A stretch of DNA of 64,000 nucleotides from Epithemia pelagica (taxonomy: Eukaryota; Bacillariophyta; Bacillariophyceae; Surirellales; Surirellaceae), in assembly GCA_946965045.2 (NCBI GenBank), contig OX337233.1:2728001-2792000 (forward strand). The letters are read 5' to 3'. The translations under genes and the position numbers were made by a program. Positions 1-11,003 of the stretch are shown piece after piece. Each line of letters begins with the position of its first letter. The first letter of the stretch is position 1. The notes below the pieces were generated by a model. It searched no databases and was not told where the DNA came from. It worked only from the letters and a program-made list of their open reading frames with translations.

Positions 1-288
1 ACAAGTAGGACTCTTCAACCCCTAAGGCCATCCTCTATGGTGCGAGTATCGAACCTACATTTTAATCATTGAGGAATTCTTATCGGCAGTTTTATATCTT
101 ATGGAGTAGGGAGGTTGACTTTGTTATCGCTTTAACAAACCTTCATGAGAAAGCTCCATGGTGGTTGGGATTACGGATTCCGAAAACGCGATTCTTCCGA
201 TACTTATGTGCGATTGCAATGTGCACAAACCACGTCACCGGGCCACTTTTGGTTTGGGGTTTCCATTCTTAGATTTAGCCTGATCACC
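1..288. other. Upstream region of the first gene
   Basis: No gene is supported here. The reading frame of the next gene stays open upstream to an ATG at 145, but the translated stretch lacks targeting character, so it is treated as 5' leader. Confidence 0.4.
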
Positions 289-867
289 ATGATGATTCGA
301 TCCAACTTGTTTCTAATCTTTTCTTCTCTGAGTTACGTGTGCTCCCTCAATGTCCATCCCCCCGTGGCGCGCAGAGACGCCGTAAAAAGCATCACCCAAA
401 TGGTATCTGCTTCTCTTGGGTCCTTTGCCATGATGCCTTCCTTGGCGGCCAGGGCATCCGAGAACGACGACCGAATTTCCGATACCGAGATCAAAGAAAC
501 GGTAGAGAAAGACATCTTGGAGCGGCAGTTCTTGGTGACTGGGAACTTGACGCCTCGGGTCTATCGTCCCACAGCAACCTTTACGGACGAAATTGATACC
601 TACCAAATGGATCAATGGATGAAAGGTACACAAAAGTTATTTGTGGGTGAAAAATCAGAGATACGGTTGGTTGGAGACGTCATGGTATCACCTGAGAAGG
701 TAGAATTCCGTTTCGACGAAGATCTCATGTTCCGAATCCCTTTTCGTCCGACTGTCTCTCTGACCGGCAAAGTTGTACTTGCGCGAGACGAAGCCGGGTA
801 CATCACATCGTACCAAGAGTTTTGGGATCAAGATGTTGTTTCTGTTCTCAAGACGGCCAAGTTCTGA
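289..867 (+). CDS. Plastid thylakoid-lumen SnoaL/DUF2358-like protein
   Basis: Predicted protein of 192 residues, starting at the ATG pair at 289/292. The N-terminus is a hydrophobic signal peptide (MMIRSNLFLIFSSLSYVCSL), followed by a second targeting segment with a twin arginine (ARRDAVKS) and a hydrophobic stretch ending near AARA. This bipartite layout fits ER entry into a complex plastid followed by Tat import into the thylakoid lumen. The mature part (about residues 60-192) is a small alpha+beta fold resembling the SnoaL/DUF2358 proteins of plants and algae, with an acidic helix, a GNLTPRVYRP segment, and a C-terminal run ending EFWDQDVVSVLKTAKF. No catalytic residues can be assigned and the function is unknown. 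An in-frame ATG at 145 would add 48 residues in front of the signal peptide and is less likely. No intron is needed. Confidence 0.7.
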   Translation: MMIRSNLFLIFSSLSYVCSLNVHPPVARRDAVKSITQMVSASLGSFAMMPSLAARASENDDRISDTEIKETVEKDILERQFLVTGNLTPRVYRPTATFTDEIDTYQMDQWMKGTQKLFVGEKSEIRLVGDVMVSPEKVEFRFDEDLMFRIPFRPTVSLTGKVVLARDEAGYITSYQEFWDQDVVSVLKTAKF

Positions 868-1107
868 ACGCAGTGTCTTATTTCAGTTACCTGTTGCCTC
901 TATTAATCGTACTGCTCGTTAAAATGTTTGTGATCTTGGACCACAGTGAGTCTTGAGATCGTTCGGCTATCAGTAACTCGATACATCAGTTTAAAGAAGC
1001 ACTACTTTGCTTTTTCTTTCAGACGCTTATCAACCTTAAATACAAGCGCTACTCCCGACAAAGAACCCCATCCATTGCATCAATTGACCAGAGACATCTT
1101 GAACCAT

Positions 1108-2754
1108 TTAGTCTCCTCCACGTCTAGTGAACCTTCTTAGGAATCGTCGAAGCCCTCGTTTTCTCTCAGGGTGATCGTCGTCACTGTCACCGTCTTTGCC
1201 GTCTCCTGGCTTTTTGAACCCGCGTGTAATGGCAATGCGTGCCTCTTCCAGAGTGGCATCGGGTCCGAGTGGACTCTGCGTGTTCTTTCGTCTATCCTTG
1301 TAAAAGTTTGGATCCTTGGTTCGTTCCAAGTAATCATCTCCCTCTACTTCAGCTAGAATATCAATAGGAAGCTCTGAATCAAAATCACATGCAAGGACAG
1401 TGATTGAAATCTCTTCTTCCATGGCTGGATCAACCAAAGCACCAAAGATGATGTTGGCATTGTCATCCGCGTTCTCGTAAATAACCTCACTAGCTTCGTT
1501 GATTTCTTGAAGTCCCATATCTTCTCCACCGACAATGTTAAAGACAATGCGTTTTGCCCTTTGAATTGGGAAGTCCAATAATGGACTCGATATAGCCGCA
1601 ACAGCAGCATCCGATGCGCGATTCTTGCCAATTCCGGTACCAACACCCATGAGAGCTGTTCCAGCATCTTTCATGACAGCTCGAACATCGGCAAAATCTA
1701 CATTCACAAGACCTGCTTTCAGAATGATTTCTGAAATCCCAATGACACCCTGCCTCAAAATATCATCGGCCACAAGAAAGGCATCCGTCACGGGTGTATT
1801 GTCTGGAACGATCCGTAACAATTTATCGTTGGACACAACAATCAAAGTGTCCACATGTCTGCGCAATTCCTCAATAGCTGCTTCAGCCTGTCTCATTCGA
1901 TTCCTTCCTTCAAAGGCAAAGGGTTTGGTAACAACACCTACTGTCAAACACCCACAATCGTTCTTGGCAATTTCGGCCACTACCGGTGCCGCACCGGACC
2001 CTGTCCCACCCCCCATACCAGCCGTAATAAAAATCATATCGGCACCTTCACATATACGATGAACTTCTTTATCATTCTCCAAGGCTGCTTGTTGTCCGAT
2101 TTTGGGGTCTCCACCGGCACCCAACCCTCGTGTCAAGGCTCGGCCAATGTTCAAGACATTGGGTGCCAGGGACTTGGCCAAGGCTTGCGCATCTGTGTTG
2201 ATTGCCCAGAAACTAACACCTTCGATTTGACTCGCAATCATCCGATTGACAGCGTTGCCACCTCCACCACCTACACCGAGCACCTTGATAACACAAGGGG
2301 GACTGGGCGATGTTGCATCGTTGACATCAAAGGCATCTCCCATGTTTAGTGACGTCTGACTAAATCGCCAAGAAAACTTATCGTTGGGTTCTCTCCGTCT
2401 TGTAGTATACCAACATATTGGCTTTCTGGCAGCGCATTGAGATTGCTGTCGATATAGTTGACTTTGTTGCGTGCAGCAAAGCGGAAGTGGATTGAGATTG
2501 TAGCCCATAACATTGAGTAGATTGCATGTTATCGTCAAACCCAAAGCAAGGACCAGAAGCGACATTGGTGATCGACTGTTGACTCGCAAATGAAGTTGGG
2601 TTGATGATCTTGATGGCCAATGGTTCCCTTCATCACCTGACATGGTGCTCGAAGTGTATTGATGACGTATCCACGTTGGATCCTTTGATGATAATATGAA
2701 GCGGGCTTTGGATATTGACCCTTCCTGCACTTTGTATGAGCTGGTTGGCATCAC
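1108..2754 (-). CDS. ftsZ: Plastid division GTPase FtsZ
   Basis: Tubulin-like GTPase that polymerises into the stromal division ring of the chloroplast. The core begins with [15 protein letters not shown] (N-terminal Rossmann/GTP site), then NTDAQAL, then the tubulin signature [10 protein letters not shown], the T-loop [13 protein letters not shown], and the C-terminal domain ending in [14 protein letters not shown] basic tail ([16 protein letters not shown]) follows, in place of an obvious bacterial FtsA/ZipA-binding peptide. The ORF from 2754 gives 548 residues; in-frame ATGs at 2643 and 2565 are better starts, because the 2565 start opens directly on a signal peptide ([20 protein letters not shown]) followed by a Cys/Gln-rich transit-like region. 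The signal plus plastid form argues for chloroplast rather than mitochondrial FtsZ. Single exon. It is transcribed divergently from the pyruvate carrier gene. Confidence 0.95.
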   Translation of the reverse strand: MMPTSSYKVQEGSISKARFILSSKDPTWIRHQYTSSTMSGDEGNHWPSRSSTQLHLRVNSRSPMSLLVLALGLTITCNLLNVMGYNLNPLPLCCTQQSQLYRQQSQCAARKPICWYTTRRREPNDKFSWRFSQTSLNMGDAFDVNDATSPSPPCVIKVLGVGGGGGNAVNRMIASQIEGVSFWAINTDAQALAKSLAPNVLNIGRALTRGLGAGGDPKIGQQAALENDKEVHRICEGADMIFITAGMGGGTGSGAAPVVAEIAKNDCGCLTVGVVTKPFAFEGRNRMRQAEAAIEELRRHVDTLIVVSNDKLLRIVPDNTPVTDAFLVADDILRQGVIGISEIILKAGLVNVDFADVRAVMKDAGTALMGVGTGIGKNRASDAAVAAISSPLLDFPIQRAKRIVFNIVGGEDMGLQEINEASEVIYENADDNANIIFGALVDPAMEEEISITVLACDFDSELPIDILAEVEGDDYLERTKDPNFYKDRRKNTQSPLGPDATLEEARIAITRGFKKPGDGKDGDSDDDHPERKRGLRRFLRRFTRRGGD

Positions 2755-3513
2755 GGAGGCCCTATCTCTCCTCTGGATGCAAGGGTATCAACAACTCTCC
2801 ACTCGGATGACGTGCACGTTGTTGTGTTACGAACTAACACAAACAACAGAGCAATAGACCAAAGTTTTGATTGTCTACAGCTACCCTGCCATTGATATTG
2901 ATCGGCACACGCAGGGTGACATTTCAGGGGCGACGCACACGCCAAAGTCGACGAAAATGGTGCCGCGTTGAACAGAAGATTTTTGGAATTGCATTCTCGA
3001 TTAGGGTTAAAGTTCCCTCAGTTTCTTTTCTGGGATAGACTTTGGGTAGACCTATCCCCGAAAGAAATACTCCTACTCTTGGAATCGTTTGGATGAAGCA
3101 GCTGATACATCCAATGATCAACTTCGATCTAATCGAATGGTCTCCTCGGGGAAGAGCAGTGGTAAATAGTAGGAGGAATGGTCAGCACACCATTGTCGGA
3201 CTATGCGCCTCTAGCTAGAGTAGAGCTCAACGGGCTACCCCATGCTGTGAACATGATATTCCCTATCTCTCTTCTTGTCGATATAGTTGAACAAACCAAT
3301 TGAATGTAAATCATGTGGACGCGGGATTGTTTACTTGAAGATTCGAAGAATCGCGCGTCTTTCAAACAGGTGCTCGTGTTCCACGGCGGCAAAAAGTCGA
3401 GAACGCAATTGAAGATCTGCTTCCCACTTCCCACAAAGAGGAGCAAACGAACCGAACGACCAAGAGGTGAAGCTATCGAGAAAGGAGAACATTATCCTGA
3501 ACGACTTATCGCC
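2755..3513. other. Divergent intergenic region, FtsZ / pyruvate carrier
   Basis: Shared upstream region of two divergent genes. Short open frames on either strand lack recognisable domains. It contains several copies of the CTCC/GGAGTA-type short motifs common in this window. No RNA gene or repeat was recognised. Confidence 0.4.
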
Positions 3514-4472
3514 ATGTTTGCCGCTCGTCCTGTTCGTACTTTAGTGCTGAATCGCGTCTCGACTCAGGCGCGAGGTGTGGCGCTCCGACGCACCTGGTTG
3601 TCCACCGAATCCGCGTCCAAAACGACCGAGGCCGCGACATCGGCGGCAAAGGAGGGTGCAAAAGAGGAAGCCAAGAGTGGAGGATGGTGGAACTCGGCCC
3701 AGTTTTGGGGTGGATTGGGAGCTCTTGCTGGGTGGGGAATGTCAGGATCGGCCATTTACGACGCCTCCCAGCAAGGACCGGAAGTGATCAGTTTGAGCAT
3801 GACGCCCGTTCTGATTGTCTACAGTTCCCTCTTTGCCAGATGGGCCTATATTGTCAAGCCACAAAATCTTCTGTTGTGTGCATGCCATGTAGCAAATGTG
3901 GCCGCGCAATCCAACCAAATGCGACGCGCTCTGGAGCACAAAATAAGCATTGGCCAGGAAGCGCAAGTCAATGACATGGCACAAAAAGCGGCAGTTGGCG
4001 GTGCGGTTCTGGCTGGAAGTGTGCTGGTCGGTCCCTCTGTTCGGTCTGCGCTCTCGAATGCCAATCTCGGCATTGTTTCGGCCACTGCAGCTGCCGATGC
4101 TGGACCATTTACAGTTCACTTTTGGTGAGTTGCATCATTTTTGTGGGCTCTTCAGCAACATGACCACTCGTGCCATGCGTAGGAGCTTTACTTGTCACAC
4201 ATGGGCTCACAGTTTTCTTTCTTTTCAGGGCTCCCATGTCAAAGTGGATGATCTCAGGGGCCAGCTTTCTCGAGTTGGACCGACCGACTGAAAAGATCTC
4301 ATTGGCGCAGTACTCTGCGTTGACCTTGACTGGCTTTTTCTTTTCGCGATATGCCCTTCTGGTCACACCCATTAATTACACATTGTGCTCTGTCAATATT
4401 GCTCTCTTTTTGAGCTCTGCCTGGCACCTGGGACGCAAAGTCAAGGCCGACTTTGTGGATCCCAAAGAATAG
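3514..4472 (+). CDS. Single-chain MPC1-MPC2 fusion mitochondrial pyruvate carrier
   Basis: Two exons: 3514-4124 and 4229-4472. The 104-nt intron has GTGAGT at 4125 and ends TTTTCAG, and it splits the Trp codon of HFW. The protein is 284 residues. Residues 1-50 form a basic, Ser/Ala-rich mitochondrial presequence (MFAARPVRTLVLNRVSTQAR). Residues 57-142 match MPC1: QFWGGLGALAGWG, GPEVISLSMT, FARWAYIVKPQNLLLCACH, NVAAQ. Residues 197-284 match MPC2: GPFTVHFWAPMSKW, RPTEKISLAQ, ALTLTGFFFSRYALLVTPIN. The two carrier units are joined by a linker of about 55 residues with one further hydrophobic segment (159-176). The known carrier of the inner mitochondrial membrane is a heterodimer of separate MPC1 and MPC2 chains, so this reads as a genetically tethered heterodimer importing pyruvate. 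The reading depends on the inferred splice, which restores a perfect MPC2 signature across the junction. Confidence 0.88.
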
Positions 4473-4832
4473 ATGTTGTAGCTGATTGCACTTCTCTGTA
4501 ACTATTAAACACGCATTGATTATACTTCTGTATATCCGAGAACTGGCATTTCAAACCTTTGCTGAATATTCCTGCAAACGTATTTCTAGAATTGGTTATC
4601 TCAAGAGTCTCCTGAAAATTGTGGAAACGAAAGCATCTTAGACAGCGGTTCCTTAAAATTATGAACATGAAAACAACATTATTTTTCTTCTCTATTTCTC
4701 CAGGTGTGTGAACATCTATTCAAACTGTGGCGAATGTTTCGGAGAAGGCACAATCAATGAATAGTTCAAGTGCGGTCACAACAATTCACAGTGACGGGCA
4801 AATCTTGATCTATCTCCACCAGCACCAGTCTG
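4473..4832. other. Convergent 3' intergenic region
   Basis: Space between the ends of the pyruvate carrier gene and the zinc finger gene. AT-rich, consistent with two 3' UTRs; nothing else recognised. Confidence 0.4.
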
Positions 4833-5280
4833 TTATACGATAGTGCACCATTCACATTCCCCAGGTGTTGTTGAATTGAAGGTGTGGCAATTTGCACAGC
4901 GCCAGGATGTTGCCTTGTCCGGAAGATCATAGGGCTGGGTACGTAAAAGCGGAACAAAAAAATCATCATTAGTTTCAAAACAAATTCCACAGAAGCACCT
5001 TAACCTCCAGTGTTCGACAAGCCATGCGACGCTTGAATTCCCCAGTACAGAGCGCTTCGCGTACCGTGTGACATTTGCTGCAGTAGAATCGTGAATGCCC
5101 AGGAGGAATGGCAGCTCCAAATTGCTGTTGCGCATCTTTCGTGAAAGGACTTGCAGCATACGACGACGACGCTGGGACGGGTACAGCCTCCACAGACATC
5201 GGCTCTACGACTTTTTCGTCTTGGTTCTTCTTTGACATTCTATTACTTCTTCGTGTTGTTGTATACTTGACTCTTCTCAA
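4833..5280 (-). CDS. Small RanBP2-type zinc finger protein
   Basis: Two exons on the minus strand: 5005-5280 and 4833-4934, with a 70-nt phase-0 intron (GTTAAG...ACCCAG). The protein is up to 125 residues; an in-frame ATG at 5238 gives 111. After a disordered acidic/Pro start come two metal-binding patches. One is YCSKCHTVREAL followed by a third and fourth Cys at about residues 81 and 90. The other, at the extreme C-terminus, is WRCANCHTFNSTTPGECEWC, a textbook RanBP2/Npl4-type finger (W-x-C-x2-C-x3-N-x6-C-x2-C). Such fingers bind ubiquitin, Ran or single-stranded RNA. No other domain is present, so the role is unassigned. The splice is inferred from consensus sites and from the completion of the finger. 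Confidence 0.7.
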
Positions 5281-5558
5281 CGCAATTGGAGATCACCGAA
5301 ACAGTGGGGATGTGGGATTGATTCGAAACTCGCTTTTGGCGCTAGTCTACCCTTGCTAAGGTTACTATCATATTTCGCTACTCCGTACTCCATCTAGGAG
5401 TAGGAGCATTTACTCCTAGGTAGTCCTTGAGGAATAGGAATAGTTACGTATGGCCAATCAATTTGTATGACACTTTGTCTACTGGAACTTGAGCTAAACT
5501 GACTTAACCCATCGACATCTACGTATAGCAGCAAATGCTTATATCCTTGTCCAGTGGC

Positions 5559-7450
5559 TCAAACATCGATTATCTCAATCGTTTTTGTGGGCATGTTATT
5601 CTTGTCCAAAGGCGTGGGTTGATCAGGAAACCGGGTATGATCCATGTCTCTTTTTTCAGCCATAGCTATCGGGCTGGTGTATGAAGAACTGTAGCTCCCA
5701 CTCTCGTTCAAATGTTCCTTTCTCTGTCGAGGATACAATCCTGTTTCCTTGTCAAGTTGTTTCCCACAGGTTGTAGGGTCCGGTGGCAAGAAGTCTCGAA
5801 GATACAGCTCCCTGTCGGATTGCTCGAGTTGGTCAACTGGGATCGGAGAAATCTGCCACAGCCGTTTTGTCAAGAGCCTAGATATTGGTCGGATCAAAAT
5901 TGACCCACATCTTGACGAGACGGCTGAAGAATGCGACTGAGTAGACGGCGACAGGGAGCAGGGATGTTTTGCTTCCGTGTTTTGAGGTGCTTTGGAATTC
6001 ATAGGAAAGCCTTCTGTTTTTTGTTGACGGCAAGACCAAGGGACTGTTAAAGATGTTGTTGATGTTGCAGTGGCGTTCGTGGTCATGTCTGTCCTCCCAC
6101 TACTTCCGCTGAGTTCGCTAGATACGTTGCCCCCATCCGTCTTCGATTTCACTGGCGACAGAGTCAATTTTCTGTGACGGGGTGATCCAGTAGAGGGAGA
6201 AATACTTTTCAATTTGTCTTCGTCAAACTTGTACATATCTTCATCCGAGCACGAGGAAGCAGTTGAGGGTGACGTAGTATACTTCGACTTCTGATCCACT
6301 ATGCACTTCTTTTTCAGTCGTCGTATCTCTGGAGCATTTTCACGAAGTGCTTGGCATGTCTACCATTCAAGTTAGATTATGAGTACGGAAGACAACATTG
6401 AATATGGTGTTTGCGATACACATACCTTCTCCCTCGCGCGTTCGTCTCCAATATCCACCCACAAAACCTGCCCATTTGGAGCAGTTCTTTCATACCTTCG
6501 GAGAAATCTTCCTCCTTGCTTTCTCACCAGATCGACAATAACGGAGGCGACGGCCGGCTTATCTCGTTTCTTCGCCTTCAAATACCGTTCCTGAAACTTT
6601 TTCACGAATGAGCGAAACACGCGGTTTCCCGAATGAGAATTTGTGGCTCCACCCCTTCCACAAAGAACATCATTTGGGGTGATATCGCTTATCAAAAGAA
6701 TGGGCTGTGGCTGAGGAGGCGTTGGAATAGACCACATACTGGTGTTTGGTGCTGGTTGAAATGGCGGGAAAAAATGACTACTATGGTGCTGGTAACCGCC
6801 ATAGCCAACGGGATGCTGTGAGGAAGCAACAAATCCATTGTGCGATGGAATTGTGAGCGGAGAGCCGCGCTGGGAGGTATATCCTCCCCTCATTTTCATG
6901 GATCCATATTCAAGTGTAGGTGTGTATTCGTGACTAGTTGTAGAAGCGTGCAGGTAGGCACCATTGCTCGGGCTTACTGATGAGTCAAATGAAGCTCCTG
7001 GATGGGCAGGAAGATGAAAGTACTCATGGGGTGGCGGTGCCGATACAGATGGATAATGTGGGCTTGGGATCCAGCTGTGCATCATGTTTGTTGCATTGTG
7101 AGGAGGATAGTAGACCGGCACAGATGGCGCATACATTCGTGGGGACATATCAGTAGATGGCCGCGCTACTGCAGGGTTCCTCTCTTCTATACTTTTGTTC
7201 ATTCCTGCACTTCGATGCTTTGGTACCAAATTTGTCTGTATCGCAGTTGGATTCCAACATGAGTGGAGAGAAAAGGGAACAGCAGCAAGGGCATAATCAA
7301 AACACTCACATTCACAAAGTGGGATCCTTCGACAGAGTTTGGTGGTGTTGGTGTAGGTTTCTGGGTCGATTCGATTAAAGATCCTTTGGTTTTCGAATCA
7401 GTTTCCTTGATTGTATCGTCTCTTGGAGATTCCATCGCGAAATATTGCAT
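5559..7450 (-). CDS. DUF6824-type (NDVLCGRGG) nuclear protein
   Basis: Three-exon model on the minus strand: 7310-7450, 6426-7235 and 5559-6359. The introns are 74 nt (GTGAGT...ACAG) and 66 nt (GTATGT...GGTAG), and the total of 1752 nt (583 residues) stays in frame. The centre holds the diatom-expanded domain TPNDVLCGRGGATNSHSGN, then FRSFVKKFQERYLKAKKRDK, VIVDLVRKQGGRFLRR and WVDIGDERAREK, with the second intron falling at the end of the domain. The flanks are low complexity: His/Pro/Ser/Tyr-rich N-terminal and Ser/Thr-rich C-terminal. In diatoms this domain is widespread and usually treated as a putative DNA-binding or regulatory module; no biochemical function is established to my knowledge. 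The first exon is less certain than the other two, and the start could also be the ATG at 7435. Confidence 0.72.
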
Positions 7451-8281
7451 CTAGTTTGTCGAAAGTTGGTTTCTCCCGAGAATGGCGCTTTAGATCGAAG
7501 CCATATCCCTTGATTCGGGAACGAAGAAACCTGAAAGTGCGCATCGAAATCACTCCAAGCCTCACATGTCACCACGAGCACCGTGGAGGACATCCGGGGG
7601 TGGAGTATCTTCGCTTGCCATTTTTACAACGCTAAGGCAAACGTTACTTCCCAGGAAATGCCATTGCACACCCGCATATCACACATATGGATTCTATCCG
7701 GTTTCGATTTTCATGGTCGTCTACTTCATAAACATGAAATTTCATGTTGATGAAATAGACGACAACATGAAAATCAAAACCGGAGTCTTGTGATTTGGAG
7801 AATTGTGTCGTTGATCGTGATCGACTGTTCAGTCGCACTTAAAGGCTTGTTGCTATCAAATCGTGCCAAAAAACGATCGATCGATCATGTTTTGTTTCTA
7901 TGGCCTTTTTGACATGATACTAGCTACTCCTAAAATCTAGTCCGCATACAAAGGGAGGCTTTGGAGATGACTTTGACAACAAATAATTAGCTACAACCAC
8001 CAATATATATCGGCAACTTATTTCATAGACATGCCTTTCGAACATCATGACAAGGAGGCGATTCAAGGAACATTAAAAAATATTTCTAAACGACTCTTCT
8101 TGACCAAAGCGTAGACCAATCCCAAATCCCATCCCCCAACCGAATACTCACGGAAAACGAGGAGAACTGAATCAAAAACTGCAATATAGCACACAGTGCT
8201 GTTTATGTCTATTTCAGTCTGCCAATTTTTTGTCGCTGTCTGCGGTAACATAGAACTATCCCATCCCACTCTTAGTCGATT
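7451..8281. other. Intergenic region with a foldback sequence
   Basis: No gene supported. Short frames here have no homology I recognise. The stretch holds the loopless inverted repeat at 7698-7783; otherwise it is ordinary AT-rich intergenic DNA. Confidence 0.4.
7698..7783. repeat. Loopless 43-bp inverted repeat (foldback)
   Basis: The left arm starts CCGGTTTCGATTTTCATG at 7698 and the right arm ends CATGAAAATCAAAACCGG at 7783. The arms are nearly perfect reverse complements (a few mismatches, one 1-nt gap) and meet without a loop near 7740. It could be a tiny MITE remnant, a cruciform, or a transcribed hairpin. Confidence 0.75.
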
Positions 8282-9350
8282 TTAGGAGCCGTTATCATTA
8301 GGTCTCTTTGGAGTAGGTGAAAGCTCCTGTTCCTGCAGCAGCTGCCGAAGTAGCACTGCCCTTGCTGCCGTGTCACCGGAGACTGAAGATCTGTCTGGAA
8401 TATGAGCAACTTGTCGGTTCTGTTGTTGCTGTAACATCAGAATCTGTTCCCGAAGTAAAGAATCATTCGCGGAAGCCGGTCCTGCAGCAGGCTGTTGCAA
8501 GGGATTCTACGAAAATACAATTTCAGCGGTTAGTGATCCCCCTACCTGACGTATCAAGAGAAAACGTGCAACCTACCACAGTTTGCGCCCCGACACCAGA
8601 AAACCTGGCATGAACGTCTCCACGCTGCTGGGTTAAAACCTCAATTCCAGACCCAGCTGGTACTACAGTCGAGATCCTTGAAGGGAGGCTTTGTGGTGGT
8701 AAGTGCTGCAAACCTCCGAGCCCTTCCAAACGAAGTAGTTGTTCTACGGTTGTGCTGTTTTGACCAGCCCCTCCTGACACCGCAACGTTTTGTCCCATCA
8801 CGGGCTGGTTCCTTGCTTCCAAAATCCTCCGCATAGTGTCATTCGCGTCTATTTCGAATCCTCTGGTAACCAACACCTGAGGAGCCATCTGCCCATGAGT
8901 AACATTCAAGCTCGCTTGTTGTTGAGCTATCGCACTGCCATTTCGCGAAAGAATTTGAATGGTCTGCTTCGCAGCGATCAGTTCCTTCTCAAGATCAGAT
9001 ATCTGGTTTTTGTAGCTTTGATTGTTTTTGGTCAGCTCTGCTACCTGGTTCTCCAACGTCTCGATCAGAATCTTTTTTCGTTTCCGGCGCGCCCGTGCAG
9101 ATTCTCGGTTCATCGCCAATCTCTTTTCGCGCCTCAAGCGAGAAGTGCGATCAAGATGTTGTTCGCCTTGAGCTTGTTCGGAGGGAAGAACTTCATCGGA
9201 TTCATCGTCACTGTTGTCCTCGTGTTCTTGTGCGCTACGTTTCTTTTCCCCAGTCGCCACAAACTCATGACTAGATTCGTCAGAGCCAATTTTGCCATCC
9301 ATCATCGGTTCAAGCCCCGTCCTCTTTCGGTAAGATGAAACCACTATCAA
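8282..9350 (-). CDS. bZIP transcription factor
   Basis: Two exons: 8577-9350 and 8282-8506, separated by a 70-nt phase-0 intron (GTAGGT...TCGTAG); 332 residues. The basic region RREKRLAMNRESARARRKRK has the invariant N-x7-R spacing. It is followed directly by a leucine-type zipper (LIETLENQVAELTKNNQ... ISDLEKELIAAKQTIQIL), so the protein should bind DNA as a dimer in the nucleus. An acidic N-terminus (EDNSDDESDE) precedes the domain, and the C-terminal half is Gln/Gly/Val-rich and probably disordered or activating. No LOV domain is visible, so it is not an aureochrome. The donor could alternatively lie 3 nt upstream, changing one residue. The start at 9350 is the longest open frame; an in-frame ATG pair near codon 16 is equally possible. 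Confidence 0.88.
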
Positions 9351-10716
9351 TGAGGTTGAGAAGATTGCTTATCGACGAATCTCGATGCTAAACACCCTCC
9401 TGAATTTGTTATTGATGGGTCAGCAATCAGCACATGCAAGCCGTTGGAAACAAACGAGGCAACAAAAAATGCGTTTGTCCAGGCCAAGAAGCACAGATGT
9501 GGGACACGGCTCCCTATCAGAAACACAAATCAGAATCAAAAAGAATTTTTATCAATCAGATATCAGCGATAGTACTGCTGGGGGCCTACTACAAGGACAA
9601 AGGCGATGACGACGAACAGCGACGAGCGACGAACCATTGAATTTAGTGTTGGAAGTTGGAACTGATTTGGGAGGTACGGTGGTGGAGTGATAGGGAGTAA
9701 GAGTATGTCATAGAGGACATCTTAGATACTGGTAGGAGTATTTCGTATAATGAGTCTTAGACATATTCTAAGTAAAGAGTGGCAGCTAGTAGATTCTTAT
9801 ACATTCGAAGTTCGAAGATCTCTAGTAGAGGTAGCTAGAGAGTGAGTATTGTACTTCTCTCTACTATCTACGAAGGTAGATCTGTCTACTCTGCTATAAA
9901 GGAAATACTTGAAAACTGGAACTAGCTAGAGAGCTAAGATTCTACTTGTATCTATCTAAGTAGATTAGAGGTAGAAGAATATCAGCTTAGTTAGAGATTC
10001 AGGATGTGGTGCTTTAGTAAGTATTTTATTGTTACTCCCTAGTTGAGCTAGAAACAAGAAACCTGCATACAGCAAGCAGCAAGTGGTCTACTTCTATTAT
10101 GACTCCGGGACGCCGACGCCGACGACGCTAGCCTCCCGGACAATTTAGAATTCGATACTCATCAAAAATCAAGATTCCGGGTTCCGGACTCGGACTCACA
10201 CCCCAGAGCGGTTCCAAATTCCAACCTGTTCCAACGTTTTGTATGAACATTTTTAAGTTCTACTCCTAATCGCTATTAGCTCCCTACTTGCAAAAGAGTG
10301 TACTTGCTTCTGGGACAGATGGTACGGATAGGGTGTGGAATTATCACTGCATCGCATTCAGTACGGAAATAATTCAATAGGGGATTGGGAATTGGGGATT
10401 GGTGGGAATTGAGCCTCACAACGAAGCGTCGTCGTTCGTCGTTGCGAATTGCGGAGTGCGAACTACGAGCCACAAACCAGAGCTCTGCTCCGTGACATGT
10501 GGCCGCGAACCCGATCAGCGCTGATCGATCACCCTGAAAGTCATTTGGGTACGCATGGGTAGCACGATCAGCGCATGCGCGACGCAACATAGCATAGGTA
10601 CTCCTAGTCACTAGTCACAGCTCTCTAGAGCTTAGGTGACATATAATAGGTGTACACGACCATGGACACATTGCATGCCCACAAAGGAACGTATAAATCA
10701 AGAAACTGAAATAAAG
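9351..10716. other. Gene-free region before the transposon cluster
   Basis: No coding sequence supported. It is rich in TAGCTAGAG/CTCTAGCTA and TACTCCTA-type short motifs between 9750 and 10030, has a GC-rich patch at about 10100-10210, and a short palindrome (GATCAGCGCTGATC) near 10515. Probably decayed repeat DNA. Confidence 0.4.
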
Positions 10717-10929
10717 CTATGGTTTATTCTGGAAGACCATATTCCAATTATGGTTCAGGGAGTGAATGTCACTCACACTCCTGGGGTCAACAGCAGATGA
10801 TTTTGGCGTGACAATCAATCCAGTGATACTGAATGCCCACTCAGAATCACTGGCAGATGCGGGGAATCCCATGAAACAAATGACGAGATGTGTCCTCAAT
10901 GCCATCATCTTGTACCGAATCACTGTCAC
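10717..10929 (-). pseudogene. Remnant of a hAT transposase C-terminal domain
   Basis: About 45 residues (FPASASDSEWAFSITGLIV, then DPRSVSDIHSLNHNWNMVF) align by eye with the hAT dimerisation segment in the element at 12360-12969 (LPATAASSERSFSIAELIT, DPSTVTDLPFLRENWEHVF). The consensus SER is degraded to SEW. No transposase core is present upstream, and I could not identify terminal repeats for this fragment. A dead relic of the same or a sister hAT family. Confidence 0.6.
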
Positions 10930-11003
10930 ATTCCTTGGCTAGTGTCTGTGGCTTCAAAGCGCTTCGATTGATGCCTTAACACTTTTCTTGCTTTAGGCGC
11001 TGA

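Noticed and set aside
36-60. tRNA TPsiC-like sequence (TCGAACC on the plus strand, GGTTCGA on the minus)
   Set aside because: The flanking 5-bp stem does not pair, and no acceptor, anticodon or D-arm could be placed.
3313-3513. Upstream extension of the pyruvate carrier ORF to 3313
   Set aside because: The added 67 residues are charged, and the ATG at 3514 opens directly on a good mitochondrial presequence.
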